This document shows, piece by piece, positions 31,779-41,832 of a stretch of 64,000 nucleotides of DNA (position 1 is its first letter; each line of letters begins with the position of its first letter). The notes under the pieces are model-generated. The model was not told where the DNA came from and did no database searches. It was given only the letters and a program-made list of their open reading frames with translations. The position numbers and the translations under genes were made by a program. This stretch comes from Herbidospora yilanensis. Lineage in GTDB: Bacteria > Actinomycetota > Actinomycetes > Streptosporangiales > Streptosporangiaceae. The stretch is from contig NZ_BBXE01000040.1 of assembly GCF_001570565.1 (NCBI RefSeq), positions 39,818 to 103,817 on the forward strand, read 5' to 3'.

Positions 31779-34700
31779 CTAGCCCTTGTAGCGGGGTGCC
31801 TGGCGGTCACCCGGCAAGCAGAACTCCCCGGTGAAGAAGGTGCTCTCCGGCACGCAGCGCCACATGCTGGGGTTGGTGTAGCTGGGCGCGAGGCGGTCGT
31901 CGATCGCCTGCTCCAGCGCGTAGCCGCCCGCCAGCAGCTTCGCCTCGGAGAAGGCGCCGCCGATGAGGGTCACCCCGATGGGGTTGCGGCCCGCCGAGCT
32001 GGCCTGCACGCCATACCCGGCCGGGATGGTGAGCGCGGGGTAGCCGGCGCGGTCGGCGTAGCCGATCACGTTGCTGCCGCTCGGGACCAGAATCAGGTCG
32101 TACGAGCTCAGGACCGAGTCCAGGACCGCCTGGTTGGCGGCCTTGCCGTTCGCCAGGTCGGCCGTGTACTTGGTGTTGGTCGCGGGGTCGGACAGGTCGA
32201 CCGCCTGGGCGGCAAGGAGCTGACCCTGCTGGTACTTCAGGCCCTCGACCGGGTTGGCGACGTTGTAGTCGATGATGCTCTGCAGCGTTGTGCCGGGCCT
32301 GGTCTCGGCCAGGTAGGCGTTGAGGTCCCGCTTGAACTCCGTCGCGACGACCGAGTCGGTCGCGGCCGGGGTGGCGATCGAGACCTGGGTGACGGTCGCG
32401 CCGAGGCCCTGGAGCTTGGCGATCGCCTCCTGGTAGGGGGCGCTCGTGCTCGACACCACGGCGATCTTCTTGCCCGCGAGGGCGTCTGCCTTCAGGTCCT
32501 TCGTGTAGTCGACCGGGGCGGCCGGGTCGGCGATCACGTTCAGGATCGTCGCGGCGTCGCCGACGCTGCGGGCGATCGGGCCGGGGGCGTCCTGCGACTT
32601 GGCCACCGGCAGCACGCCGTCGGTGCTGACCAGGCCGACGGTCGGCTTGAGGCCCACCACGCCGGCCGCGTCGGCCGGGGCGAGGAGCTGCGCCGAGTCG
32701 GGCGAGGTCTCCATGCCGATCGTGATCGCGGCCAGACCCGAGGCGGTGGCCGCCGCGGCGCCGGCCGACGAACCCGCCGGGGTCTTGTCGGTGTCGTTCG
32801 GGAGCAGGACCTGGCCGCCGAGCGAGGAGTAGCCCTTGGGCAGGTTGGCGTCGAAGACGCCGTTCAGCTCGGTGACGTTGGTCTTGCCGAGCACGATCGC
32901 GCCCGCGGCCTTCAGCTTCGCCACGATGGCGGAGTCGTCGGCCGGCTTGGTGCCCTGGAGGGCGATCGAGCCGCCCGTGGTCGCCAGCGACGCGGCGTCG
33001 ATCGTGTCGTTGACCAGCACCGGCAGGCCCCAGAGGGCGGGCCGCGGCGGGCGCTTGTCATAGGCGCTGGTGGGCGCGCCGGTGCGGTACTTGTGCCGCT
33101 CCTGGTCGAGCTTGCGGGCCTGCTTGATCGCGTCGGCGTTGATCTCGCGCACGGCCTGGATCGCCGGGCCCTCGGCGTTGGTCAGCGCGATCCGGTCTAG
33201 GTAGGCGCGGGTGAGCTCCTCGGCCGACACCTCGTCGGCGTTCAGCCTGGCCAGCAGGCTGGTGGCCGTCTCGGTCTCCAGCGAGAAGCCGAGCGGGCGG
33301 GAGTCGTAGCCGGTGACCTTGAGAACCGCGTCGTAGTCGGGGTTGCAGCCACCGCGCTCGGCGAACGGCGGGGCCGGGGTCGTCTTCGCGCAGCGGTACA
33401 TGCTCGGGTTCACGAGGCTGGCCGGCTGGCGCAACTTGGTGGCCTGCTCGATGACGTAGGCGACGCCGAGGAGGTCGAACTCGTCGTAGGCGGCGCCGTG
33501 GACCTGCACGTTCTGGGCGCGCCGCTGGGTCGCGGTGTAGCCCATCGGGATCGTGATCGTCGGGTAGCCGGCCTGCGGGGCGCTCGGCGTGCTGCCCAGG
33601 ATGGCGATCACCGGGTCGGCGGGCTGCGCCGGGTCCGAGTTGGTGTAGGTCATCATGTCGTCGATGGCCTTGTGCCAGGCGGCCTTACGGATCGCCAGAT
33701 TCGTCCGGTAGAGCTGCTCGTTGGCCCCGCCCGGGGTCACGTCCGACTGCGACGCGTTCAGGTGGGAGTTGTTGCCGAACTTCAGCGCCTGGTGCGCCTC
33801 GGCCTGGTTGACCTGGATCTCCTGGAGGAGCGACTTGATCGGCGCCTGCGGGCCCAGCCGCTCGTAGTAGGAGTCGATGCTCTTGTGCTGCTCGTACCCG
33901 GTGGGCAGCGCGGGCAGCGATGGGATGGTCGCCGTCGGGCGGGGCACCATGACGGCGCCGGCGGCCACGAGGGCGTCGTACGCGATCTTGAGCGGGCTGC
34001 CCTCGGTGAGGTTGCCGTTGTAACCGATCTTCTTGCCGGCCACGAAGTTCAGGTCGAGGGCCTTCATGTAGTCGGGCAGCGTGGCGGGCAGCGCCGGGAT
34101 GATGCCCTTCTCGATGTAGTCGTCGCCGAACATGGCCTTGTAGCCGGCGTCGGCCACCGGGTCGGGCCCGGCGATCGAGGCCAGCGTGAGCGCGGCGTCG
34201 GAGACGGTCCGCACCATCGGCCCGGCGATGTCCTGCGAGGCCGAGATGGGCGCGATGCCGTACCCGGGCACGAGACCCACGGTCGGCCGCAGGCCCACGA
34301 GCGACTGCGCGTTCGACGGCGAGATGATCGAGCCGGAGGTCTCGGTCCCGATGCCCAGCGTCGACAGGGCCGCGGCCATCGCCGCGCCGGTGCCCGACGA
34401 CGACCCGGAGGGGTTCTGGTCGGCGTCGATGCCGTTGATGACCTGGCCGCCGTAGTTGCCGAAGCCGGAGGGCTGGTTGCCGAAGCTGTTGGCGTACTCC
34501 GACAGCCCCACCTTGCCGAGGATCACGACACCGTGTTCCTTCAGCTTCTTGGTGATGCCGGCGTCGGTGGCCGGGAACGACTGCCGGAGCGACCAGTTGT
34601 TCGCCGTCGTGGCCATGCCCTCGACGTCGATGAGGTCCTTCAGCAGGATCGGCAGCCCCATGGCCGGGCCGAGCGACTTGCCCTTCTTGCGCAGGCGGTC

Positions 34701-34964
34701 GTACGCCTCCGCTTCCTTCAAGGCGTTGGGGTTGAGGTCGGTGACCGCGTTGAGCCCGGGGCCGCGCTTGTTGAGCGCGGTGATCCGGTCGATGTACGCC
34801 TTGGTCAGCTCGACCGAGGTGAGCTTGCCGGCGGCCATGAGGGAGATGGCCTCGGCGCCGGTCAGCGTTTCGAGGTCGAGCTCGACCTTGGCGGCTGCCG
34901 GTTGTGCGTGGAGTGTGACGAGGGTGAGGGAGAGAGTAGTGAGGGAGATCAGGACTTTGCGCAC
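31779..34964 (-). CDS. Secreted tandem amidase-signature protein with a degraded second domain
   Basis: The GTG at 34964 has AAGGAG six bases upstream, giving 1061 residues with a signal peptide (VRKVLISLTTLSLTLVTLHA, QPAAA). Two amidase-signature domains follow. The first keeps the Ser-cisSer-Lys triad: Lys109 in LPILLKDLID, Ser188 in NPSGSSSG and Ser212 in TETSGSI. In the second (from about residue 570) the lysine position reads LPVLVNDTID and the nucleophile region METSPDSAQL, so the triad is lost. Amidase-signature enzymes split amides; an exported one may act on peptides or wall compounds. The dead half may support binding or pairing. Confidence 0.85.
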   Translation of the reverse strand: MRKVLISLTTLSLTLVTLHAQPAAAKVELDLETLTGAEAISLMAAGKLTSVELTKAYIDRITALNKRGPGLNAVTDLNPNALKEAEAYDRLRKKGKSLGPAMGLPILLKDLIDVEGMATTANNWSLRQSFPATDAGITKKLKEHGVVILGKVGLSEYANSFGNQPSGFGNYGGQVINGIDADQNPSGSSSGTGAAMAAALSTLGIGTETSGSIISPSNAQSLVGLRPTVGLVPGYGIAPISASQDIAGPMVRTVSDAALTLASIAGPDPVADAGYKAMFGDDYIEKGIIPALPATLPDYMKALDLNFVAGKKIGYNGNLTEGSPLKIAYDALVAAGAVMVPRPTATIPSLPALPTGYEQHKSIDSYYERLGPQAPIKSLLQEIQVNQAEAHQALKFGNNSHLNASQSDVTPGGANEQLYRTNLAIRKAAWHKAIDDMMTYTNSDPAQPADPVIAILGSTPSAPQAGYPTITIPMGYTATQRRAQNVQVHGAAYDEFDLLGVAYVIEQATKLRQPASLVNPSMYRCAKTTPAPPFAERGGCNPDYDAVLKVTGYDSRPLGFSLETETATSLLARLNADEVSAEELTRAYLDRIALTNAEGPAIQAVREINADAIKQARKLDQERHKYRTGAPTSAYDKRPPRPALWGLPVLVNDTIDAASLATTGGSIALQGTKPADDSAIVAKLKAAGAIVLGKTNVTELNGVFDANLPKGYSSLGGQVLLPNDTDKTPAGSSAGAAAATASGLAAITIGMETSPDSAQLLAPADAAGVVGLKPTVGLVSTDGVLPVAKSQDAPGPIARSVGDAATILNVIADPAAPVDYTKDLKADALAGKKIAVVSSTSAPYQEAIAKLQGLGATVTQVSIATPAATDSVVATEFKRDLNAYLAETRPGTTLQSIIDYNVANPVEGLKYQQGQLLAAQAVDLSDPATNTKYTADLANGKAANQAVLDSVLSSYDLILVPSGSNVIGYADRAGYPALTIPAGYGVQASSAGRNPIGVTLIGGAFSEAKLLAGGYALEQAIDDRLAPSYTNPSMWRCVPESTFFTGEFCLPGDRQAPRYKG

Positions 34965-35122
34965 CACGTGCTCCTTGAGGAACCCGGTAATGCGGGGGAC
35001 GCTATAGATCACCCGTTACGGTGATATGTCATATATGTTCCCTGGGCGAAACTGCCCGTACTGATGGGTTTAAAGGACGTCCGAGACCCTGGAACCTTCC
35101 ATCACGATTAGGGTGGGCGACC

Positions 35123-35752
35123 ATGGATGACCAGCAGCAACGTCGTCTGTCGATGATCGGCGTCGGCGAGTCGGGCGATGACTCCCTCTCTGAGCGGGTC
35201 GAGGAGGTCCTCGCGGAGCGCTTCTCCGGGCCGGTGATCACCACGATCTCGACCCGAGAGGTCTACCGGAACCCCTGGATGAGCGTCCGTGAAGACGAGA
35301 TCGAGCACCCTGACGGCACGCCGGGCGTCTACGGCTACATCCAGCGGGCCGACTTCGTGCTGGTCATCCCTGAAGAGAACGACGGTTTCCATCTCGTCGA
35401 GGAATATCGCTACCCCATCCGGCGACGCTCTTGGAGCTTCCCGCAGGGCTCGGCGGAGGCACCGACCCGCCAGGACGAGGCGCGGACCGAGTTGGCGGAG
35501 GAAACGGGGCTCCGGGCCGACGACATGCGGTTCCTCGGGCGACTCGACAACTCCCACGGCTTGAGCGACCAGTCGATGCATGTCTTCGTGGCAACGGGTC
35601 TCACCCCTGGCGAGACCGCGCGTGAGGCGACGGAACAGGACATGCGCCAGAAGTGGGTGTCACGCGCGCAATTCGAGCAGATGATCCTGCGCGGCGACGT
35701 TACCGACGCGTCATCTGTGGCGGCCTACGGCCTGCTGCGGCTGCGCGGCTGA
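35123..35752 (+). CDS. NUDIX hydrolase (ADP-ribose pyrophosphatase-like)
   Basis: The ATG at 35123 gives 209 residues; an ATG at 35153 is another option. The Nudix helix reads DEARTELAEETGL: the E..EE.G core is kept but Thr stands where Arg is usual, and the glycine-to-glutamate spacing before it is altered. The order EYRYPIRRRSWSFPQG before it is typical of ADP-ribose or sugar-nucleotide pyrophosphatases. About 30 N-terminal residues precede the fold. It ends 2 bases before the stop of the convergent acyl-CoA synthetase gene. Confidence 0.8.
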   Translation: MDDQQQRRLSMIGVGESGDDSLSERVEEVLAERFSGPVITTISTREVYRNPWMSVREDEIEHPDGTPGVYGYIQRADFVLVIPEENDGFHLVEEYRYPIRRRSWSFPQGSAEAPTRQDEARTELAEETGLRADDMRFLGRLDNSHGLSDQSMHVFVATGLTPGETAREATEQDMRQKWVSRAQFEQMILRGDVTDASSVAAYGLLRLRG

Positions 35753-35754
35753 GC

Positions 35755-37515
<1,761 letters not shown>

Positions 37516-37545
37516 GACCCAGTCGACCGCACGGGCGGCCTCCAG

Positions 37546-37602
37546 TCAGAACGTCTCCGGATCGGCCAGGCTGCGCCGGTACACGTCTCGATAGTCGGCC
37601 AT
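37546..37602 (-). pseudogene. Severed N-terminus of the PrpE-like gene (in-frame TGA at codon 19)
   Basis: From the ATG at 37602 the frame reads MADYRDVYRRSLADPETF, then TGA, then LEAARAVDWVVPPTR running into the main frame. PrpE and acetyl-CoA synthetases have FW at this place (DPE.FW.EAA), so TGG to TGA is the simplest explanation. Confidence 0.75.
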
Positions 37603-37647
37603 GAACTTCACAGTACGCCTGCCGGATTCCAGGGTCAGGATGGACAT

Positions 37648-38397
37648 ATGAGTCTTTCTGATACAGAACTCGCGATCGCTGCTGCCGAAGCGGGCGCCGC
37701 CGTGGTCCGCTCCCTTTACGGCAAGCCGGTGCCCCGATACGACAAGACGTCCGTCGACTTCGCCACCGCCGCCGACCTGGAGGCCGAACAGGCCATCCTG
37801 GACGTGATCAGGGAACACCGCCCCGGCGACGCCTTCCTCGGCGAGGAGACCGGCCTGACCGGCTCGTCCGACCGGACGTGGATGGTCGACCCTCTGTGCG
37901 GCACCCTGAACTTCGCCGCCCAGACCCCCTTGATCGCCGTCAACGTGGCCCTGCGGGCCGGGGGCCGGGACGTGGCCGCCGCGGCGGCCGACCCGATCAG
38001 CGGGGAGGTCTTCTGGACCGACGGCGTCCGCGCCCAGGTGGGCGACGAGCTTTTGACCCCGTCGCCCGCTTCGAAGCTGGTCGACTTCAACCTCGACCCG
38101 CCCTACGGGGACCTGCTGTCGGTGATCAAGGCCCCTGGATTCGCCGAGAGGTTCAGCCCTCGGGTGTTGTCGACGTCGTTGGCCTGTTTCTGGGTGGCGG
38201 CGGGCCGGCGGGCGGCCTATCTGAGCGACGGCGACAAGCGGGACAGCGTGCACTTCGCGGCGGCGCTGGCGGTGTGCCGGGCGGCCGGGTGCGTGGTGAC
38301 CGATCTCAACGGGGGGCCGTTCGAGACGGGGGAGGGGCTGCTGGTGGCGGCGGACCGGGAGACGCACGCGGCGCTGCTCGGAATGATGCCGCGCTAG
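37648..38397 (+). CDS. Inositol monophosphatase-like protein with altered metal site
   Basis: The ATG at 37648 with AGGA upstream gives 249 residues. The fold is clear from GEETG and VDPLCGTLNFA, but the canonical DPxDGT has Cys for the second Asp, and the usual late WDxAA reads VHFAAALAV. I recall LCGTLN as conserved in an actinobacterial subgroup, so it is probably a variant class and not recent decay. Activity of the usual lithium-sensitive phosphatase type is doubtful. It is divergent from the PrpE-like gene with a 45-base gap, and ends with a terminator. Confidence 0.8.
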   Translation: MSLSDTELAIAAAEAGAAVVRSLYGKPVPRYDKTSVDFATAADLEAEQAILDVIREHRPGDAFLGEETGLTGSSDRTWMVDPLCGTLNFAAQTPLIAVNVALRAGGRDVAAAAADPISGEVFWTDGVRAQVGDELLTPSPASKLVDFNLDPPYGDLLSVIKAPGFAERFSPRVLSTSLACFWVAAGRRAAYLSDGDKRDSVHFAAALAVCRAAGCVVTDLNGGPFETGEGLLVAADRETHAALLGMMPR

Positions 38398-38411
38398 TCG
38401 TAGATTGAACG

Positions 38412-38439
38412 CCCGCCGCCTTCGTGTGGCGGCGGGTTT
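38412..38439 (+). terminator. Hairpin terminator after the IMPase-like gene
   Basis: Nine-base arms (38412-38420 and 38428-38436) with a seven-base loop, followed by TTT. It also marks the left edge of the DNA-modification island. Confidence 0.78.
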
Positions 38440-38472
38440 CATACGAACGTGCAATTATTTAGCGGCACTGAG

Positions 38473-38922
38473 TCAGGTCGTCGGCGGAGAACCTCGTTTC
38501 ACGACCGCGGCGATGCGGTTGGCTGCCTCCAACGGGTCCTCGTGCTCCCAGACCCGAATGACCGTCCATCCCGCCTCGTTCAGCAGTTGGTCGGTTTCCC
38601 TGTCCCGTCGGCGGGTTCCGTCGACCTTGGCGGCCCAGAACCCCCCGTTCGTTACCGCGACAGTGTGGTGATCGGGGCAGCCGTGCCAGAAGCAGCCGTC
38701 CATGAAGACCGCTACCTTGGCTCTGGTGAACACGATGTCCGCGGTTCGGCGAACGGCCTTCAGGGGTCGGTATGACACGCGATATCGCAGGCCCTGGGCG
38801 AAGACCGCGCGCCGGAGGGCCAGCTCGGGCTTGGTGTCCCGGCCCTTGTTGCTGCGCATGCTGGCCCGCACTCCCGGGCTCGACGCCCAAGAGGCCGTTG
38901 CGGCCACCTTCTTCTCGCTCAC
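38473..38922 (-). CDS. vsr: Very short patch repair (Vsr) endonuclease
   Basis: A 149-residue protein with the complete Vsr pattern: MRSNKGRDTKPELALRRAVF, RRTADIVFTRAKVAVFMDG with the catalytic aspartate, FWHGCPDHH with the zinc-binding cysteine and histidines, and NEAGWTVIRVWEHE. Vsr cuts beside T in T:G mismatches that arise when 5-methylcytosine is deaminated, so it is usually coded next to a cytosine-5 methyltransferase. Here the neighbour at 39004 is exactly that. The start is a GTG at 38922; the pair is divergent across 81 bases with an inverted repeat TCGACC...GGTCGA at 38962-38983. Confidence 0.92.
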   Translation of the reverse strand: MSEKKVAATASWASSPGVRASMRSNKGRDTKPELALRRAVFAQGLRYRVSYRPLKAVRRTADIVFTRAKVAVFMDGCFWHGCPDHHTVAVTNGGFWAAKVDGTRRRDRETDQLLNEAGWTVIRVWEHEDPLEAANRIAAVVKRGSPPTT

Positions 38923-39003
38923 TTCACGCCTTGAGTTTCATTGCGGAGTTGGTGTTCAGTATCGACCTGATCATTCTGGTCGAAGTATCGCAAGGAGGAC
39001 CCC

Positions 39004-40071
39004 ATGGTTAGGCCAATCCGCACACTCGACCTGTTCGCGGGTGCGGGAGGGCTGGCACTCGGCTTTGAGGCGGCCGGGTTGGGGTTCGAAACCGTCTTCG
39101 CGGTCGAAATCGATCGCGACGCGGCGGTGACCTTCAAGAATCATTTCCAGTGCGATGTGCACATGGGGCCCATTTCGACGGTATCCAACTATCCAGACGC
39201 TGATGTGATCATTGGTGGTCCACCCTGCCAGGGGTTCAGCGCCCTCGGGCGTGATCGCAGTGATGAGAGCCGGGCGCTGATCAACGAACTGTGGCGCGAC
39301 TACGTCGACGCTGTCATCGCAGTCCGCCCGAAGGCGTTCGTGATCGAGAACGTGCCGCAGTTCCACCGATCCCCCCAGTTCGCCGAGCTGCTCCGGCGAA
39401 TGGAGGAGGACCCGGTTCTTCGCGGCTACCGATCTCGTTACGGGGTGTTGAACGCCGCCGACTATGGCGTACCCCAGGCCCGCAGACGGGGCATCTTCAT
39501 CGCTGTCGAGGGGGCCGAAGAAATCCCTTGGCCGCCACCTCCGACGCACGGACCGCTGTCCGAAAGTCGCAGACGCCACCGGACGGTCAGAGACGCCATC
39601 GGTGATCTGCCCCGCAATCCGTTACATCTGGAACCCGACTACCTGGGTGACCGCCAGGACCTGCACTTCCGGCGCAACGTCACGCAGATGTCCCTCGATC
39701 GGTACGAGGCCATTCCGCCGGGTGGCAACCGGTTCGACCTGCGACGCAATCGACCGGACCTGGAACCCCCTTGTTGGGCCAAAAAGCCCACGGGAACCAG
39801 CGACGTCATGGGTCGACTCCACTGGGACCAGCCGAGCGTGACGATCCGCACCGAGTTCTTCAAGCCGGAGAAGGGGCGTTACCTGCACCCCGAGGAACAT
39901 CGCCCGATCACCCACCGGGAGGCGGCACGGTTGCAGAGCTTCCCGGATTCGTTCTTCTTCGAGGGAAACAAACTCTCGATCGCTCGACAGATCGGCAACG
40001 CCGTGCCGCCAATGCTCGGTACCGCGCTGGCCCGGTTCGTACACCGAGTCGCGTTCAGCGGGAGGCGCTGA
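39004..40071 (+). CDS. dcm: DNA cytosine-5 methyltransferase (intact)
   Basis: A 355-residue enzyme with all key motifs: DLFAGAGGLALGFEAAG (AdoMet site), catalytic GGPPCQGFSALG with Cys75, ENV at 115-117, VPQARRRGIF (QRR-like), and the closing ARQIGNAVPPMLG. AAGGAGG lies five bases before the ATG. The region from about residue 240 (EAIPPGGNR, DVMGRLHWDQPSVTIRTEFF) is closely shared with the third methyltransferase at 60989, so the two may recognise related sites. It overlaps the stop of the convergent 281-residue gene by 17 bases. Role: protective modification of host DNA in the island. Confidence 0.93.
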   Translation: MVRPIRTLDLFAGAGGLALGFEAAGLGFETVFAVEIDRDAAVTFKNHFQCDVHMGPISTVSNYPDADVIIGGPPCQGFSALGRDRSDESRALINELWRDYVDAVIAVRPKAFVIENVPQFHRSPQFAELLRRMEEDPVLRGYRSRYGVLNAADYGVPQARRRGIFIAVEGAEEIPWPPPPTHGPLSESRRRHRTVRDAIGDLPRNPLHLEPDYLGDRQDLHFRRNVTQMSLDRYEAIPPGGNRFDLRRNRPDLEPPCWAKKPTGTSDVMGRLHWDQPSVTIRTEFFKPEKGRYLHPEEHRPITHREAARLQSFPDSFFFEGNKLSIARQIGNAVPPMLGTALARFVHRVAFSGRR

Positions 40072-40900
40072 CGCGGGTGGGGGCGTCCCTGTAGATGTCC
40101 ATGAAGAGCTCGACCAGGTCCCGCACCGAAGTCGCGGGCGCTTCGCCGTCGTCCGGTCCCTCGGGTAGGGAGTCGAATGGCACGAACACGCCGTTGGAGT
40201 CGTCCATCCAGTCTCGACTCGCGTCGTGGTCTCGAGGTGAGTCGGGCGCGAGCGCCTCGTAGACCAGGGTCGTCGCGGCGGCGTTGACCGCTTGGGCGAG
40301 CACGTTGACCTCCTTGCTCGTCACGGCGACCCCGCCCGCCACCATCCGCAGCAGCGCCTGGGCCGTCGGGCGGTGGAGCGTGATCCGCAGGCCGAGAATG
40401 GTGTTCAGCACGTCCTGGTGGCCGCATGCGGTGAGGACGGGCGTGTAGTCGCACCCGTCCCGAAACAACTCGGCCGCCCACCAGAGACGAGTGAAGCCCT
40501 GCGCGTCGAAGGGGCCTACGAACCGATTGCGATTGATCTTTTGGAGACGCCCCTCGCCGTGTCCGCGGCCTGGGAAGCGCCAGGCGACGTAGTCGGGGGC
40601 GATCCGCATGGCCAGGTGGTTCCACAGGGCCGGGTCGGAGGCCTCCGCCCTGGTGAGTCGCAGTGTCGCGTGAAGACGTGGAGCGAGCCACGCGTCCGAG
40701 TCGGTTCGGTTCTCGGCGAAACGGCGAATCGTCTCGTCGATCAGCGACCGGATGGGGGCAGATCTCCGACCGGTTGGAGTCGACACCTTGTCGATCGCCG
40801 CGAACGGCATGCCTTCCCTGCCCTCCAACACGGCGGGCGTGAGCATCTTGGCCGCGACCTCGACGGGCAACAGTGCCAGCCGGTCCGGGACGTCGATCAC
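40055..40900 (-). CDS. Uncharacterised 281-residue protein of the GHKL ATPase operon
   Basis: I do not recognise a catalytic family. The protein is soluble, has no signal or membrane segment, and is rich in Trp and Arg (DPALWNHLAMRIAPDYVAWRF, RNRFVGPFDAQGFTRLWWAA). It possibly matches an actinobacterial domain of unknown function seen near cytosine methylases, but this is from memory and unconfirmed. Its ATG overlaps the stop of the 311-residue gene (ATGA at 40897-40900), so three genes are coupled: XRE-GHKL, this operon's middle gene and this one. A role as partner of the ATPase in the defence module is inferred from that coupling. Confidence 0.75.
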   Translation of the reverse strand: MIDVPDRLALLPVEVAAKMLTPAVLEGREGMPFAAIDKVSTPTGRRSAPIRSLIDETIRRFAENRTDSDAWLAPRLHATLRLTRAEASDPALWNHLAMRIAPDYVAWRFPGRGHGEGRLQKINRNRFVGPFDAQGFTRLWWAAELFRDGCDYTPVLTACGHQDVLNTILGLRITLHRPTAQALLRMVAGGVAVTSKEVNVLAQAVNAAATTLVYEALAPDSPRDHDASRDWMDDSNGVFVPFDSLPEGPDDGEAPATSVRDLVELFMDIYRDAPTRVSASR

Positions 40901-41832
40901 TTCTCCTCCTGCGGCCTGCCGCGGATCGCGCGGATGTAGGCACCGAGGGCGGCCGACATCCTGGCCTGCTTGGCCGCCGCGTGCAGTACACGGCTGCGCA
41001 GTTCACCGGCGTCGGTGGTGGAGAGTTCGCGAAGGGCGTCGTCGGGGGACCGGTCGGTGTACATGTCGGGAAGCATGCGCCGGAGCACGGTCTCCCTCCA
41101 TCCGCCCGGCCAGTCGCGTACGCCTTGGGCGGCGGCGTCGAACAGGACGTTCCAGGTGTCCATGGCGATTCTGCCGGCAAGCGCCTCCTTCGCGGGGCGG
41201 TCGGCCGGGGCACGGCTTTCCAGAAGCAGACGAAGACCCTCGAAGCCGCTGTTCAGGTAGAGCGTCGGTGTGTCGCCAGAGGTGTCCACGACCCAAGGGT
41301 CGGTTCGATAGACCCGTAGCCAGGGATGGGCCTCGTCGTTGAAGTCAACCCAGCGGGTCACCAGGTCGTCCCGCTTGACCGGAATGTGTGCATGGAGGTC
41401 GATCGTCCAGTGGTCGTCCGTACCCGCGATCTCCCGTCCGGCGACCCCGTCGACGGTCGCCACCAGGGTCGCGGTCAGTTCCGCCTTACCAACGTGGTCG
41501 TCGCGGTGCAACTCGATCTGTCCGCTCCACGCGCCGAGCTCGGAGGTCATGGGCAACCGGGTGGTTGTGTGGGTGTTGGTGCGCCGTTCGGTCAGCGACA
41601 CCACGCACGACATGCTCCGCCACGGCCCGGCGTTGAGTTCCGCCGCCGGACCGCGCACGGTCACGTTCATTCGTGCCGTACACCAGTCGGCGTGCCGAAG
41701 ATGGTGCAGCGCCACCGTTCGGTTCGACGAGGAGATCATCTCGTAGGGCAGCGACACGTCGTCCAGCCGAACGGCCTCGACTTCCAGCGCCAGGGCACCG
41801 ACGACCACCGGATAGGGCAGGATCCTTCTCAC
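40897..41832 (-). CDS. Uncharacterised 311-residue protein, middle gene of the GHKL operon
   Basis: The GTG at 41832 overlaps the stop of the XRE-GHKL gene as GTGA, and its own stop overlaps the next ATG, so stoichiometric production of the three is likely. The N-terminal half looks beta-rich (VVVGALALEVEAVRLDDVSL, GQIELHRDDHVGKAELTATL), the C-terminal half helical (KEALAGRIAMDTWNVLFDAA, LRSRVLHAAAKQARMSAALG). No catalytic motif, membrane segment or nuclease signature is visible. I do not recognise the family. A structural or effector subunit of an ATPase complex is the cautious inference. Confidence 0.75.
   Translation of the reverse strand: MRRILPYPVVVGALALEVEAVRLDDVSLPYEMISSSNRTVALHHLRHADWCTARMNVTVRGPAAELNAGPWRSMSCVVSLTERRTNTHTTTRLPMTSELGAWSGQIELHRDDHVGKAELTATLVATVDGVAGREIAGTDDHWTIDLHAHIPVKRDDLVTRWVDFNDEAHPWLRVYRTDPWVVDTSGDTPTLYLNSGFEGLRLLLESRAPADRPAKEALAGRIAMDTWNVLFDAAAQGVRDWPGGWRETVLRRMLPDMYTDRSPDDALRELSTTDAGELRSRVLHAAAKQARMSAALGAYIRAIRGRPQEEK

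Noticed and set aside
33498..35024. A 508-codon plus-strand frame
   Set aside because: Antisense to the amidase gene, Val/Arg/Asp-rich and without a fold.
38459..38890. A second minus-strand frame of 143 codons over vsr
   Set aside because: It overlaps vsr in another frame; the vsr frame carries all family motifs.
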